Assembly (NCBI RefSeq): GCF_027595985.1
Contig: NC_073313.1
Location: 103,403,552-103,467,551 of the forward strand
Source of the DNA: Sorex araneus
Taxonomy: Eukaryota; Chordata; Mammalia; Eulipotyphla; Soricidae
DNA length: 64,000 bases
Direction: 5' to 3'
The notes below the pieces were generated by a model that made no database searches, had not been told where the DNA came from, and worked only from the letters and a program-made list of their open reading frames with translations. Positions 34,201 to 45,636 of the stretch are shown here, piece after piece (the stretch's first letter is position 1; each line of letters begins with the position of its first letter). A program made the translations under genes and the position numbers.

Positions 34201-35499
34201 AGCTGTAAGAATTGTTATTATATATTCAGATATTTGTTTATATATTTGTTTTATAAATATAAATTATTATATAGCAAATAAATTACATTTATATTTGTTT
34301 CTATAAATAACTCTTGTCTCTACTTCTAGATCACTTGTCTTGAATCTATCCTCTAGTTCACTAATTTTTTTAATTTTCATCTTTTATTCTGTTCTGTAAC
34401 TTGAGTTGCATTCTATATTTTATTGTTTATATCACAACTGATGCAGTGACCCATTTCTCTTCTAAATTTATCTACTGAAAATTCTAACTTGAAAATCAGA
34501 TCTCTAAGCTATAAAAAGATTAGAGTTTGTTTTTGTCATTGTGTATGAATCGCAGTTATTTGCTTGCGTTCACTTCCGTTTTTGCAGATGTTCACTCTCT
34601 TCAGCATTCAGTTGTATTTGAGTACACTTCCTAACATTTTTCTTGATGGTGTGGACTTTTAGATAGTTATTTTCACTTTGTGACTCGTTTGGACTGAAGT
34701 TTTGCTAGTGGAAGGGTAGTCATGGAAATAAATCCATTGATGATTAAATGGAAGTATATCGTTTACATGCAGTTTTAAGGGCTAGCTATTGAGCCCTCTG
34801 AGAACACTGGAAAAATTTCTGTTCATCCTTTTCACAGCCTTACTGGTAGGGAAATGTTAGTTAATCAGTTAAAACTCCATTAAAAAGACATGATTTGTCT
34901 GTAAACTATCTCCTGTAGTCCTTCTGTACCTCCTTAATTCTGGATCTTATCTATAGGATCATATGATCTTTCTAAAAGTTTCTCAGTTTCAAAAGTTCTC
35001 AAATCTTAGAAGCTACCAGGTTGAGGCCTGTTTTGATCAATGGAAAAAGCAGACAGGAGAAAAGAGGGAATCCCCCTGCAAATCATTTTATTGAATTATC
35101 TGTTATTAAGAGCAAGAACTATGTTCTCAAAATCATTTTTGGGAGTTTTTTTGTTTGTTTGTTTAGCCTAAAGTATACTTGTAAAACATCTAAGTAGTAT
35201 TTTGAACTACTAACTAGAGACTTACTTCTCTGGCTGTTCGGGACCATGAAACGTTTTGTATTCAGGTTTCCTTTCTCCCTATGTTCTTTACCAACAACAT
35301 ACCAGTACATGTAATAACGATGTCAGCTTTGTAAGCTATTCTCAGAAGTTAGTAATATCACCAATTATTTTTACAGTTCTAATGGTCTAGAGCGATAATA
35401 ATGTTCATAAGTTTCATTGTGATTATTTAATATTAGCAGTACTAGGTGCAGCACAACATCTTAATAGAAATGTGGGTCTTATTTGTATGGGTCTTTTAG
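34201..35499. other. Intron sequence, possibly old L1, otherwise unassigned
   Basis: Very AT-rich. ATTCTAACTTGAAAATCAG and neighbours are vaguely L1-like. No gene. Confidence 0.3.
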
Positions 35500-35665
35500 T
35501 TTGCTTTTGGGTTTTAGGCCACACTCTTAAGTGCTCAGGCTTACTCTTGGCTCTGTGCTCAGGGATCACTCCTAGTGAAGCTCAGGGAACACATGAGGTG
35601 TTGGGGAACCCAGGTTGGCCGAGTGCAAGGTGAGAGCCCTGCTGGCTGTACTACCAGTCCAGCTT
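35500..35665 (-). repeat. Type A SINE
   Basis: TTTTAGGCCACACTCTTAAG to CTGTACTACCAGTCCAGC. Confidence 0.87.
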
Positions 35666-35971
35666 AGACAGAACTGTTTAATCAGAGCCCTTTCTTTTCT
35701 AGTCTGTGAAGTTGTGCAAATTGAAAATTGTTAGTTCTGAGGCAATTACCTCGAAAACTCTTAATTTAAAGTAGTTTTCAAGTTCTCTAGATATTATAAC
35801 TTTATTCAGGTTTTAAATTTATTCTTCTGTTAGTAATGTATTTTTAGTTAAATTTTTACATTAAGTCTGATTTGTTGAATTTCATTTGCATATTGTCATT
35901 AATGTGTGAGGCTTGGCAAGATGCATGAGACACTCCCTACCCATTTTTCATAAAATCAGAGAGGAAAAAAA

Positions 35972-36002
35972 CATATATATACATATATATACACATATAT
36001 AC
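35972..36002. repeat. (ATATAC)n-like microsatellite
   Basis: ATATATACATATATATACAC and continuation, directly before a SINE. Confidence 0.9.
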
Positions 36003-36272
36003 ATGCCTCTCGGAGAGTCCGGCATGCTACTGAAAGTATCCCACCCGCACAGCAGAGCCTGGCAAGCTCCCCATGGCTTATTCAATATGCCAAAAACAGT
36101 AACAATAACAGGTCTCATTCCCCTGACCATGAAAGAGCCTCCAATCATCAGGAAAGACAAGTAAGGAGAGGCTACTAAAATCTCAGGGCTGGGATGAATG
36201 GAGACGTTACTGGTGCCCACTCGAGTAAATCAATGAACAATGGGATGACAGTGATACAGTGACAGTGATAAA
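36003..36272 (+). repeat. Type C SINE (type B with extra module), headless
   Basis: Begins at GCCTCTCGGAGAGTCCGG. Between the CAGTAACAATAAC motif and the GAGACGTTACTGG motif it carries an extra segment (CATTCCCCTGACCATGAAAG, AAGGAGAGGCTACTAAAATC). Tail GTGATACAGTGACAG. Confidence 0.88.
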
Positions 36273-36449
36273 TATATGTTTATGTATTCCATTGTGCATA
36301 TACAACCACATCTTCAAGATCACTTGCCTATTGTTAAACAAGGCTGAGTCCAAATCTTAGCTTATTCCTACTGCTCTTATATATAATTCCAAGGTGAGTG
36401 TCAGATTGTAAAACACAATTTTAAACACCTTAATAAATAATAAAATTCA

Positions 36450-36598
36450 CTGTCACTGTCACTGTCATCCCATTGCTCATCCGTTTGTTTGAGCAGGCAC
36501 CAGTAATATCTCTCGTTGTAAGACTTATTGTTACTGTTTTTGGCATATCCAATACGCCATGGGTAGTTTTCCAGACTCTGCCGTGCAGGCACGATATC
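36450..36598 (-). repeat. Type B SINE, left half of an inverted pair
   Basis: CACTGTCACTGTCATCCC through GACTCTGCCGTGCAGGCACG. Lacks its head, which is replaced at CGATA by a plus-strand copy. Confidence 0.92.
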
Positions 36599-36818
36599 AC
36601 AGTGGGTAGGGCATTTGCCTTGCACGAGGCCAACCCATGTTTGATTCCTCTGCCCCTCTCAGAGAGCCCGGCAAGCTACTGAGAGTATCCCGCCCGCTTG
36701 GCAGAGCCTGGCAAGCTACCTGTGGTGTATTCAATATGCCAAAAACTGTGACAAGTCTCACAATGGAGACATTACTGGTGCCCGCTATACCAAGTCGATG
36801 AACAATGGGACAACATTG
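36594..36818 (+). repeat. Type B SINE, right half of an inverted pair
   Basis: Begins at the CGATA(T)CACAG part of the head, then a full body to GAACAATGGGACAAC. Confidence 0.92.
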
Positions 36819-36884
36819 CTATTTATCATATTATCACTTTCTGACGAAACTTTATCACCTTCCAAATTTTAATAATTATTGTAT

Positions 36885-37025
36885 TAAAGAGATAGTACAG
36901 CAGGTAAGGCACTTGTCATGCATGTGGCTGACCTATGTTCGATCCCTGTAATCCCATATGGTCCCGTGAGCCTGCCAAGAGTAATCCCTTAGCTCAGAAC
37001 CAGGGGTAAGCCCTAAGCACCTCTT
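36885..37025 (+). repeat. Type A SINE without tail
   Basis: GAGATAGTACAGCAGGTAAG to GCCCTAAGCACCTC, cut where the duplicated segment begins. Confidence 0.8.
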
Positions 37026-37292
37026 AAATTTGGAGAAATATTATTTCAGAGTATATCTCATCACACCAAGTAAGCAACCACCGATTCCACCTATACTCAT
37101 AATCTGCCTTCAATTTATAAATGCTAAGCAAATAATATTTTAAAACTTTAAAATTTCAGATGTATATCACATGGGGGGGCTCTTAAGTGTTGCTCAGGAG
37201 TTTGGGTCTCTACCGGCATTTTTTGGCTGTTTAGGACCTGCTGTACCAGAGATACCCAAACTACCAAGATATGCTGGAGGCCTTCTGGGCCA
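37026..37292 (+). repeat. Direct duplication, unit 1
   Basis: Matches 37740-38004: shared CACCTATACTCATAAT, ATGCTAAGCAAATAATATT and CAGATGTATATCACATGGGG. Followed by a CAA repeat. Confidence 0.88.
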
Positions 37293-37321
37293 CAACAACA
37301 ACAACAACAACAACAACAACA
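37293..37321. repeat. (CAA)n microsatellite
   Basis: About nine CAA units at the end of duplication unit 1. Confidence 0.95.
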
Positions 37322-37739
37322 CACAAATTACTAGGAATTATTAAAGGTGGGAGGGAGGAGGTGAGGAGGGGAGAGAGAGAGAGAAAGAGAATGATATCTG
37401 AGAAGTATTATAATAGTCTAGTTCCTCTTAAATATTGTCTTGTCTCCTTTCAGCAATCCTTGATTCCTAATTCCTCTTCTCCCAGCTACCAGTCTTCCAT
37501 CACTCAGACCTACCTTCCTAGGCAGCAACAACACTATGTAAATAAATACTAGCCTTCCTCCATCTATGCTTGCTAGTCTTGTGTCATCACTAGAGAACTG
37601 TTATATATTCAGCAGGTATTTTAATCAATTATCCCAGGAGGAGCTATATTTGTCACACCTGGTAGCAACATGACTTAAGCAAACAAATTCCATCTTAAAA
37701 CAGCTGATGTCAGAACCTTTGACAGAACTGTAAAGAAGT

Positions 37740-38004
37740 AAATTGGGAGAAAGTTTATTTCAGTGTATCCCTCATCACACCATGCATGCAATCACCGATC
37801 CCACCTATACTCATAATATGCTTTCAATAGATGAATGCTAAGCAAATAATATTATAAAATTTTTTAAATTTTTCAGATGTATATCACATGGGGGGGCTCC
37901 CAAGTGGTGCTCGGGAGTTTGGGTCCCCACCATTCTTGGCTGCTCAAGACCTGCCGTGCCAGGGATACCCAAGCTACCACGATACGATGGAGACCTTCAG
38001 GGCC
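37740..38004 (+). repeat. Direct duplication, unit 2
   Basis: Partner of 37026-37292, about 450 bp downstream, same orientation. It continues into a type D SINE that is cut short in unit 1. Confidence 0.88.
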
Positions 38005-38135
38005 ATATCCAGTGCTGCTTGGGGCCTCCAGGGCTACTCTCTGTGGGTACTCATGGGTCCATGTAGTGCTGGGAATCAATCCCAGGTCGGGCGCTTGCAA
38101 GGCATATGTCATTACCACTGTATATCTCCCCACCC
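37890..38135 (-). repeat. Type D SINE
   Basis: GGGGGGGCTCCCAAGTGGTG, GTAGTGCTGGGAATCAATCC, GGCGCTTGCAAGGC. The 169- and 105-codon frames across it are repeat noise. Confidence 0.7.
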
Positions 38136-38464
38136 AGTTTATCATATATATAAAAATTATCAATACATATCAGTGTGGCTTTCTAATGACTTCATCGTGC
38201 AATGATATCTATGCTAGGTCATCAAATAAAGGCATCTCTGGCATAACAAAAACTCTTGCATTTCATTGGACAGTAGAAAAAATGGAAATGAAAATTTGCA
38301 TAATAACCCACTTGCTTTCAATTTGTATTTTAACTGACCATCTCAGTATCATTAATAGTTGGAGCTTTTTTCAGAATTGTACCTAATATCTCTTAAAATC
38401 TGCACTTGCTCCTTTAAAAATCACCTGTCAAAGTAAGAATCCTATTACCTTTGGGCCAAGAATG
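38136..38464. other. Intron sequence without recognised features
   Basis: No clear repeat or coding signal. Confidence 0.35.
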
Positions 38465-38632
38465 GTAATTTCAACAATTCCATAAAGTACAGTGTGTTGC
38501 ATTCCTATTTTTGTATATAAGGAAACTGAAGCACTAGACAGTCAACTTCTCCATGATCATACAACAGTAAGCTGCTTAACTGGAATATGAACCCAACTTT
38601 CTGATCACAGAGTCTGCGCAACATCACTTCTC
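38465..38632 (-). repeat. MIR remnant
   Basis: TATAAGGAAACTGAAGCACT, ATGATCATACAACAGTAAG and GAACCCAACTTTCTGATCAC follow the reverse MIR core. Confidence 0.75.
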
Positions 38633-38687
38633 CTCTGAACATATGCTACAAAAGTTACTGTACAAAAGAAGTACAATAACATTATCA

Positions 38688-38775
38688 TTGGGGCTGTGAT
38701 GTAGTTGAAGTGGTAGTGTACTTGACTTGTAGGTCTGTGGCCCTGGATTGCATGCATGGCCTCCAAGAACCACAG
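38688..38775 (+). repeat. ID-like tRNA-derived element
   Basis: GGGGCTGTGATGTAGTTGAAG and CCCTGGATTGCATGCATGGC. Confidence 0.5.
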
Positions 38776-39951
38776 GGTGAGGGATACAAGTAACACAATA
38801 ATAAAAGCAACAAAAAGATCACCATTGACCGCAAAGATGGAAATATAGTAAGAAGGACTGGTATTTATACAACTATAGGTGGTAGAATATTATAAGCATT
38901 GAAGTAGAATTGTCAAGATTTAGGGAGCTGAAGAAATTAATAAATTATGAAATCAGGGTACTGGAAGGATCATCAATCCTTTTAAATTGTTGTAAAAATT
39001 AGGGAAGATAATAGAAAAGTCAAGTGCTAGCTGTGGCAGTATAAAAGGGAGAGTTGCAGTGCATGCAATCAGGAAGTGGAATATTTCTCTTAAGGTTTCA
39101 GAGGTTGAACTCATGAGGAAAATGATTACATTTAAACTATGGCCATTAATGCTAGGCTGACTAATGTGGATCGGAGGCAACATTCACTGATGTTGAATCA
39201 CCATGAGACCAGAGTGTTAGATAAGAATAGAAGGGCTTAGGGTGGAAAGAATGACTAAGATCCAAATGACAAACATCTTCATATATGTGGGGGTGTGACG
39301 ACCAAACAGAGAAGGAAGGAATAGAGAATGTAAAAGCAAATGCCATGAGACTTGACTGCCATTCATGTCTAGGAAGGAGTGTTATTCATGATGCTAGCTG
39401 AGGGGGAGGGAGGGGAGTGACCAGCCAACAACCTATGAGAGTGAGTCGACCCCTGATAGCCCTGAAATGGTACAGGAAGATGAGCTGCCTCTACGAAAGT
39501 GATAAAAGAAGTGGTATCATCAAGGATAAGGTGGTCATGAGCCATTAGAAAAATATTATAAACTTTAGTATAATCTCAGTGAAGAGGAGATGAGGGAATT
39601 TCACAAGGTAAATATGTGTCATATAATTAGAGATCTATATCTAGAAGGCACACTGTTGGGAAGGGAGCATGGGGGAAACAGCAGTAAGCCATGTGATGGG
39701 GGAACACAGAAGTGACTATTAATCAAATTTGCTTCCATTTGGAGCAGTAACTCAGGGAGACATGAGTGTAAGGCATTTGTAACGCAAATAATGGTTTCAA
39801 ATGAAATTTGGAATAAAATAGACAAGAACAAAATTTGTTTTATCAGTGTAGAAGGTCATCAGCATATATAAGACACCAGAGAACTAGTTACAAGACAGAT
39901 ATATTCAAAAGGGCTGGAGAAAGTTAAGAGATGAAACTGAAAAATTTACAT
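38776..39951. other. Intron sequence, mostly unassigned
   Basis: Purine-rich on the plus strand. Minus-strand frames at 38953-39346 and 39619-39831 show no family resemblance. Possible old DNA transposon or unique sequence. Confidence 0.35.
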
Positions 39952-40122
39952 CAGGGGCCTGAGCGACAGTACAGTATGCAGGGTATTGGCCTTTCATGCA
40001 GCAGACCCTGGTTCTGTCCTCAGCATCCCATATGCCCCCCCCCCAGGAGTAATTCCTGAGTGCCGAACCAGGAGTAAACCCTGAGCAATTCCAGGTGTGA
40101 TCAAAAAATGACCAAAAAATTA
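39952..40122 (+). repeat. Type A SINE
   Basis: GGGGCCTGAGCGACAGTACAG, CAGCATCCCATATG, AGGTGTGATCAAAAAATG, with a C-run replacing part of the body. Confidence 0.88.
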
Positions 40123-41384
40123 TATCAAAAGCATTTGTTTCTAGAGTGTTAATTGTAAGTTATAAGAATGAAAAAGCGCGTCAGTATCTAAGCATTGGAG
40201 GGGAGTTTGTGGAGGGTAATAGCTGCTGAATGACATTAGTATAAAACTAACTAATCCTAAATTCTAAATAGAACAGCTTTAAGACTTAAATCAGGTATAA
40301 GTTGAGGTTTGAGTTGAATGTTACCTGAAAAATGTGAAGACGTTATATAAAAATATGAAAGATTTCTAAAGAATGAGTATGTCACAAAATTCTTGGGCAC
40401 ATTTTACTAAACTAAATGTTCTGGGAAATGAGCTGATTGTTATGACTAATGCTAATTACTTATCTGTACTGAGCAAACTAGAATTTTAGTAAAAACTAAT
40501 AGAAATTTCATCAAGTCTTTAGGACGTCAAATTGCAATCATTAAATGCCCGAATTCTCTGCATTCCAGAATTGAATTAAATCCAATCTACATTTATTTGT
40601 GTATATTTTTAGCTTTTAAATGTAAATGTAAATTGAGTTCTTTTCCTCAAAGCAGTCAATTCAACAAGGGGAAGGAGGAGGAGGAGGAGGAGGATTATAG
40701 AATCAAATAAGATGCTTGACATTATTTTAGCTTTAGAAATGTCTACATGAGCCAAATAACCATTTGTAAGAAATAATTTTCCTCTAATTGTTTTTATTAG
40801 TCTCATAAAGAGTATAACCAATGTCTAAATGCTCAGTAACTTAAATTAGCTGCAGTGGTTAATTCTGAGAATTGCAGTACCATTGGCAAATGCTTTTAAA
40901 AAATTAATTTCGTCAAAAGCCAGGATATGCAAAAAGGTTATATTTATCAAAGAGTTTTGTGGAGCATTCTTGAACTTAGAGTGAAGAATAAAAGAACATT
41001 TTAATTCAAGGAGATGTTTAGTTTGCTTTTTCAAATAATGGCATCTTTTCTCCCCTGGAAAATGCAATCTTTTAGATCAATAAGAAATATTTAAAGAACA
41101 GCTTTTAAAAATACTAAGACTGTAAACTGATACATATTACCACAGGATGACTCTCCCACCTGGGATACAGGAGGTGAGGTTAAACCCTAGAGAATAAGGC
41201 CCTGGGGTACTATTTTTGTTGTTTACATATCTATAGCTTGGGCAGGAAGTTCTGCAGTTGCTAGGAACAAATCTTTCAGAGAGAGCAAACTCTAGTTGAC
41301 AATCATATTTTTTAAAACACAAGAATTAAAGACATTAAAATATGTCCTCTAAACCTCCTGCAAAGCAGTGTTTTACTTACTCAT
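40123..41384. other. Intron sequence, unassigned, with a GGA repeat
   Basis: A short (GGA)n tract at 40668-40693. Otherwise AT-rich unique sequence. Confidence 0.4.
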
Positions 41385-41440
41385 TCACAAATATTTGCTG
41401 AGGGCCAACTATTTGTCTTGTCCTCCCAAACTTTACATTT
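41385..41440 (-). repeat. L2 3' end fragment
   Basis: CAAATATTTGCTGAGGGCC is the reverse of the L2 terminal motif. Confidence 0.45.
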
Positions 41441-41707
41441 CATATTTCTTTTTCTGAGCCTTCAAGCAAACAACATGGTTTCTATGAGACACATTGAAAT
41501 GTACTAGGGATTCAGATTATAGGCTTTGTGGGCACAGAGATCAGGATAATATTACAGATCATCTGTTTTCTAATTGGGATTCGAACAAGTCATTTTGTAA
41601 GATTTTTATTGTAGTTTAGGTAACATGCCTAAAATGGTATTAACACTGTTTAATTTCGATATACAAAATTACTGCACATTCACTACCAACAAAGTGCCTA
41701 AGAACTT

Positions 41708-41855
41708 GGACCAGAGAGAAAGATCCACATAATAAATGCATGCACTGTATGTGAGAGATTCGGGTTTCCATCCCTGGCATCATATGGTCCTCTGAGCGCT
41801 CCTAGGAGTGACCCAGAGAACCACCGAATGTGACCCCAAAACAAACAAATAAAAG
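41708..41855 (+). repeat. Type A SINE inside the old L1
   Basis: GGACCAGAGAGAAAGATCC to TGTGACCCCAAAACAAAC. Confidence 0.8.
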
Positions 41856-42165
41856 AAATGCCCAAGACCCTCCACTACTGTCCTTGTGTCACTTCTAGTC
41901 TGCCTCTTCCTTCTTCGCTCCACCCCCTACACTGCTTGTAAGCTCAATTTTATGATCAAAGGTCAAGGGTTTGTTATTGAATGATACTATCTATTACTTT
42001 GTTTTATTTCCTTCTATACCACAGTTGAGCTAGCTTGTCCTTTCTTTTCTGACTTACTTTGCTTAAAGTAATGTCCTACAGCTCAATCCACATTGCAGTG
42101 AAATTCATGATATTTCATATTTTCGAATAGTCTAGTAGCATTCCATTGAATTACATATGCCACAT

Positions 42166-42340
42166 TTTTTTTTTTTTTGCTTTTTGGGACACACCTGGCA
42201 ATGCACAGGGGTTACTCCTGACTTTGCACTCAGGAATTACTCCGGCAGTGCTCAGGGAACATATGGGATTCTGGGAATCAAACCCAGGTCGGCCACATGC
42301 AAGGCAAACGCCCTACCTGCTGTGCTAACGCTCCAGCCCC
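42166..42340 (-). repeat. Type A SINE, near consensus
   Basis: T-run, GCTTTTTGGGACACACCTGG, to GCTAACGCTCCAGCCCC. Diverged TSD-like flanks (ATATGCCACATTT and TATACCACAATTT). Confidence 0.93.
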
Positions 42341-42353
42341 TATACCACAATTT

Positions 42354-44127
42354 TTAACATATTATTTATTTACTTTTAATAGTGAATCACCATGAGGTAC
42401 AGTTACAAACTTAAGAACTTTCATGTTTGCATTTCAGTCATACAATGATAAAGTACCCATCCCCCCACCAATGCCCATTCTCTACCACCAATGATCCCAG
42501 TACCCCTCCCACCACCCCCACCCTGCCTCTGTGGCAGGGCATTCCCTTTTGTTCTCTCTCTACTTTTGGGTGTTGTGGTTTGCAGTAGATGCATTGAGTG
42601 ACCCTTGTGTTGGATCTGTAGTCTACATTTGGGACGCATTTCCCACAACCAACCAAAGCTGGTCCTCCAAACACCCTTTACTTGGTGTTCCCTTCTCTAT
42701 CTGAGCTGTCTTTTACCCCAGCATGTGGGGCCGGCTTCCAAGCCATGGGGCAAACCTCCTGGTCCTTATTTCTACTATTCTTGGGTGTTAGTCTCCTATT
42801 CTGTTACTTTATATTTCACAGATGAGTGCAATCTTTCTATGTCTATCCCTCTCTTTCTGAATAATTTCACTTAACATGATACTTTCCATGTTGGTCCACT
42901 TATATGCAAATTTCATGACTTCATCTTCTCTAACAGCTGCATAGTATTCCATTGTGTAGATTTACCAAAGTTTCTTTAACCAGTCATCTATTCTTGAGCA
43001 TTCGAGTTTTTTCCAGATTTTGGCTATTGAAAACAGTGTAACAATGAACATACAAGTGCAGATGTCATTTCTACTGTACTTTTTTGCCTCTCCGAGACAT
43101 ATTCTTAGAAATGGTATTGCTGGGTTAAATGGGAACTCAATTACTAATTTTTTGAGAATCACCCATACTGTTTTCCAAAAGGGCTAAACCAGTTGGCATT
43201 CCCACTAGCAGTGAAGGAGAGTTCCTTTCTCCCCATATTCGCATCAACACCGGTTGCTTTTGTTCTTTTGGATGTGGGCCAGTCTCTGTGGTGTGAGATG
43301 ATATCTCATTGTTGTTTTGATCTGCATCTCCCTGATGATTAGTGATGAAGAGCATTTTTTCATGTGCCTTTTGGCCATTTGGATTTCTTCTTTGATAAAC
43401 TTTCTGTTCATTTCTTTGACCCATTTTCCGATGGGGTTGGGTGTTTTCTTCTTGTAGAGTTCAACCAGTGCCTTGTATATCCTTGTATAACCCCTTAGGT
43501 ATTGGGTGAATATCGTTTCCGATTCGGTAGACTGTCTTTGTATTTTAGTCCTTGTTTCTTTTGTGGTGCAGAAGCTTCTTAGTTTAAGATAGTCCCATTT
43601 GTTTTTCTCTGTTTACACTAGCTTGGCCAGTGGTGTGTCATCTTTGAAGATAACTTTAGCTTCAATGTCGTGGAGGGTTTTGCCAACTTTGTCTTCAATG
43701 TACGTGATAGATTCCAGTCTGGTGTTGAGGTCTTTAATCCATGTTGATCTGACTTTTGTGCATGATGTTAGGTAGAGACCTGAGCCCATTTTTTTGCATG
43801 TAGATGTCCAGTTTTGCCAGCATCATTTGTTAAAGAGGCTTTCCTTGCTCCGTTTCACATTTTTTGCTTCCTTATCAAAGACTAGATGATCATATATTTG
43901 AGTGTATGTGTCAGGATATTCCACTCTATTCTATTGGTCTGTGGCTCTGCCTTTGTTCCAGTACCATGCTGTTTTAATTATTACTGCTTTGTAGTAGAGT
44001 TTGAGGTTGAGGAAGGTGATGGCTTCCATCTTCTTTTTCCCAAGGATTGCTTAACCAATTCGTGGGGGCTTATTGTTCCATATGAATTTCAAGAGTGTTT
44101 GCTCCATTTCTTTGAAGAATGTAATGG
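42354..44127 (-). mobile_element. Younger 5'-truncated L1 with exact 13-bp TSD
   Basis: From the poly(A) complement and 3' UTR (GAATCACCATGAGGTACAG, CCCACCACCCCCACCCTG) into the C-terminal part of ORF2 in reverse. TSD TATACCACAATTT at 42341-42353 and 44128-44140. 1774 bp; no RT core, no ORF1; ORF2 interrupted. Confidence 0.93.
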
Positions 44128-45367
44128 TATACCACAATTTCTTTACCCACTTCTCTGTCATTTGATATTTGAACTGTTCTACATCCTGGCTATTGTGCTT
44201 AGCACTGCAAAGATCATAGGTGTTCATACCTATTTTATAATTAATATTTTGTATTCTTGGGATAAATTCTAAGAAGTGGAATTTATCCCAAGAAGCTCTA
44301 TTCTTACTTCTTTTATAAGTTTCTATACTTTTTTCCATAGAGGCTAAACCATATGACATTCCCACCAATAGTAAACGAGCATTCCATTTCCACTTGTCAT
44401 TACTGGTTGTCTCCAGTCTTTTTGATAAATGCTAGTTTCACTAGTGCGAGATAACTCACTGTCGTCATGATTTGCACCACACCCAAAATAAATGGCAATA
44501 AACACTTTTCATGTGCCTCCTTACCAGCCCTGTGTCCCTTTCGGGATGTCTCTGTTCATCTCCTTTTTCCATTTTTTGGTGAGGTTAATAGTAATTTTTC
44601 TTTTGTTATTTGTTATATTATTTTTAGCTTTGTGAGTGCTTTGTGTATCTTGGATTTCAGCCCTTTATGTAATGTATTGTGTCCATATATTTCCTCTCAT
44701 ACAGTTCAGTCTATTTTAATGCAAATTTCTTTTGCCATGTAAAACCTTGGAAATTTGATACAGTTCAATTAGCTTAGTTTGTATTTGTTTTCTTTGCCAG
44801 AGGAATGAAATCATTAAAGATGCCTCTGAGGTCCATATTCTATACAATTCTTCCTCTGTTTTCCTCCAGGTATTTTATGGACTCAAGTTCAATCCCTATG
44901 TTATTAATTCATTGTGAATTAATTTTTATGTATAGTGTGAGACGAGGATCCAGTTTCTTTTTTTTTTCTGTTTGGCTATCCATTTTTCTCAGTACCACTT
45001 GTTGGAGAGGCTTTCCTTGCTCCAAGTCATAAAACCAGCTACTTTATTAAGGATTTATCTCTATGTTCTCAATTATATCTCTTTGACCTGAGAATCCCCT
45101 TTTATTTCAGTACCATGCACTTCAGATTGCTATTGTCTTATAAGATAATTGAAAGCAGACATTTCAATACCTCCCAACTTTTTTCCCTCATAATAGCTTT
45201 GGCTATTTGGGGAAATTCCAGATGGAATTTAGTACCTTTAAATGTGTGGAATATTTTTTTCCATTCCTAGTATCCTTTTCTTTTTATTTCAATACTGATT
45301 TACAGTTTTGGATGCATAAGTCTATCACATGCTTTAATTCCTAGATATTTGTTTCGAAATCTGAATT

Positions 45368-45495
45368 CCAGTCATCTCATCTCACACTTCTCATCTATAA
45401 AATGTATAATTGGTAGTGCTACTTTAGAGGATGCATCTAAGTATTAATTGAGATAACATACATATCTAAAGCAACATGGCACAGTGTTAATCCAC
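45368..45495 (+). repeat. MIR 3' half
   Basis: CTTCTCATCTATAAAATGTA, TAATTGAGATAACATACATA, CAACATGGCACAGTG. Confidence 0.65.
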
Positions 45496-45636
45496 AGATA
45501 TGCTACAAAAAATTGTAGCAGTAAAGTGATGCTGATGATGTCATCCCTGTTCTAGAATTATTTTACTTCTTTGCCTCACCATGTAGCTTCTCATTGTAAA
45601 ATTCTCGGGAAAGTTGTATGGTCTATATCAAGGATG

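Larger units (their letters stand above)
41583..45325 (-). mobile_element. Old L1, antisense, split by two SINEs and a younger L1
   Basis: 3' UTR complement at 41583-41707 and 41856-42165, then ORF2 complement from 44141 to about 45325 (TGCAAAGATCATAGGTG, GATCCAGTTTC, CAGTACCACTTGTTGG). Collinear pieces show one original insertion. Confidence 0.75.

Noticed and set aside
37026..38004. CRISPR-like array from repeated segments
   Set aside because: Only two long imperfect units, no regular spacers; eukaryotic context.
37877..38386. 169-codon open frame, the longest in the window
   Set aside because: Covers a duplicated segment and a type D SINE; the partner unit at 37.1 kb does not preserve the frame.
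43886..44272. 128-codon plus-strand frame
   Set aside because: It is the antisense strand of L1 ORF2 and crosses an insertion boundary with TSD.
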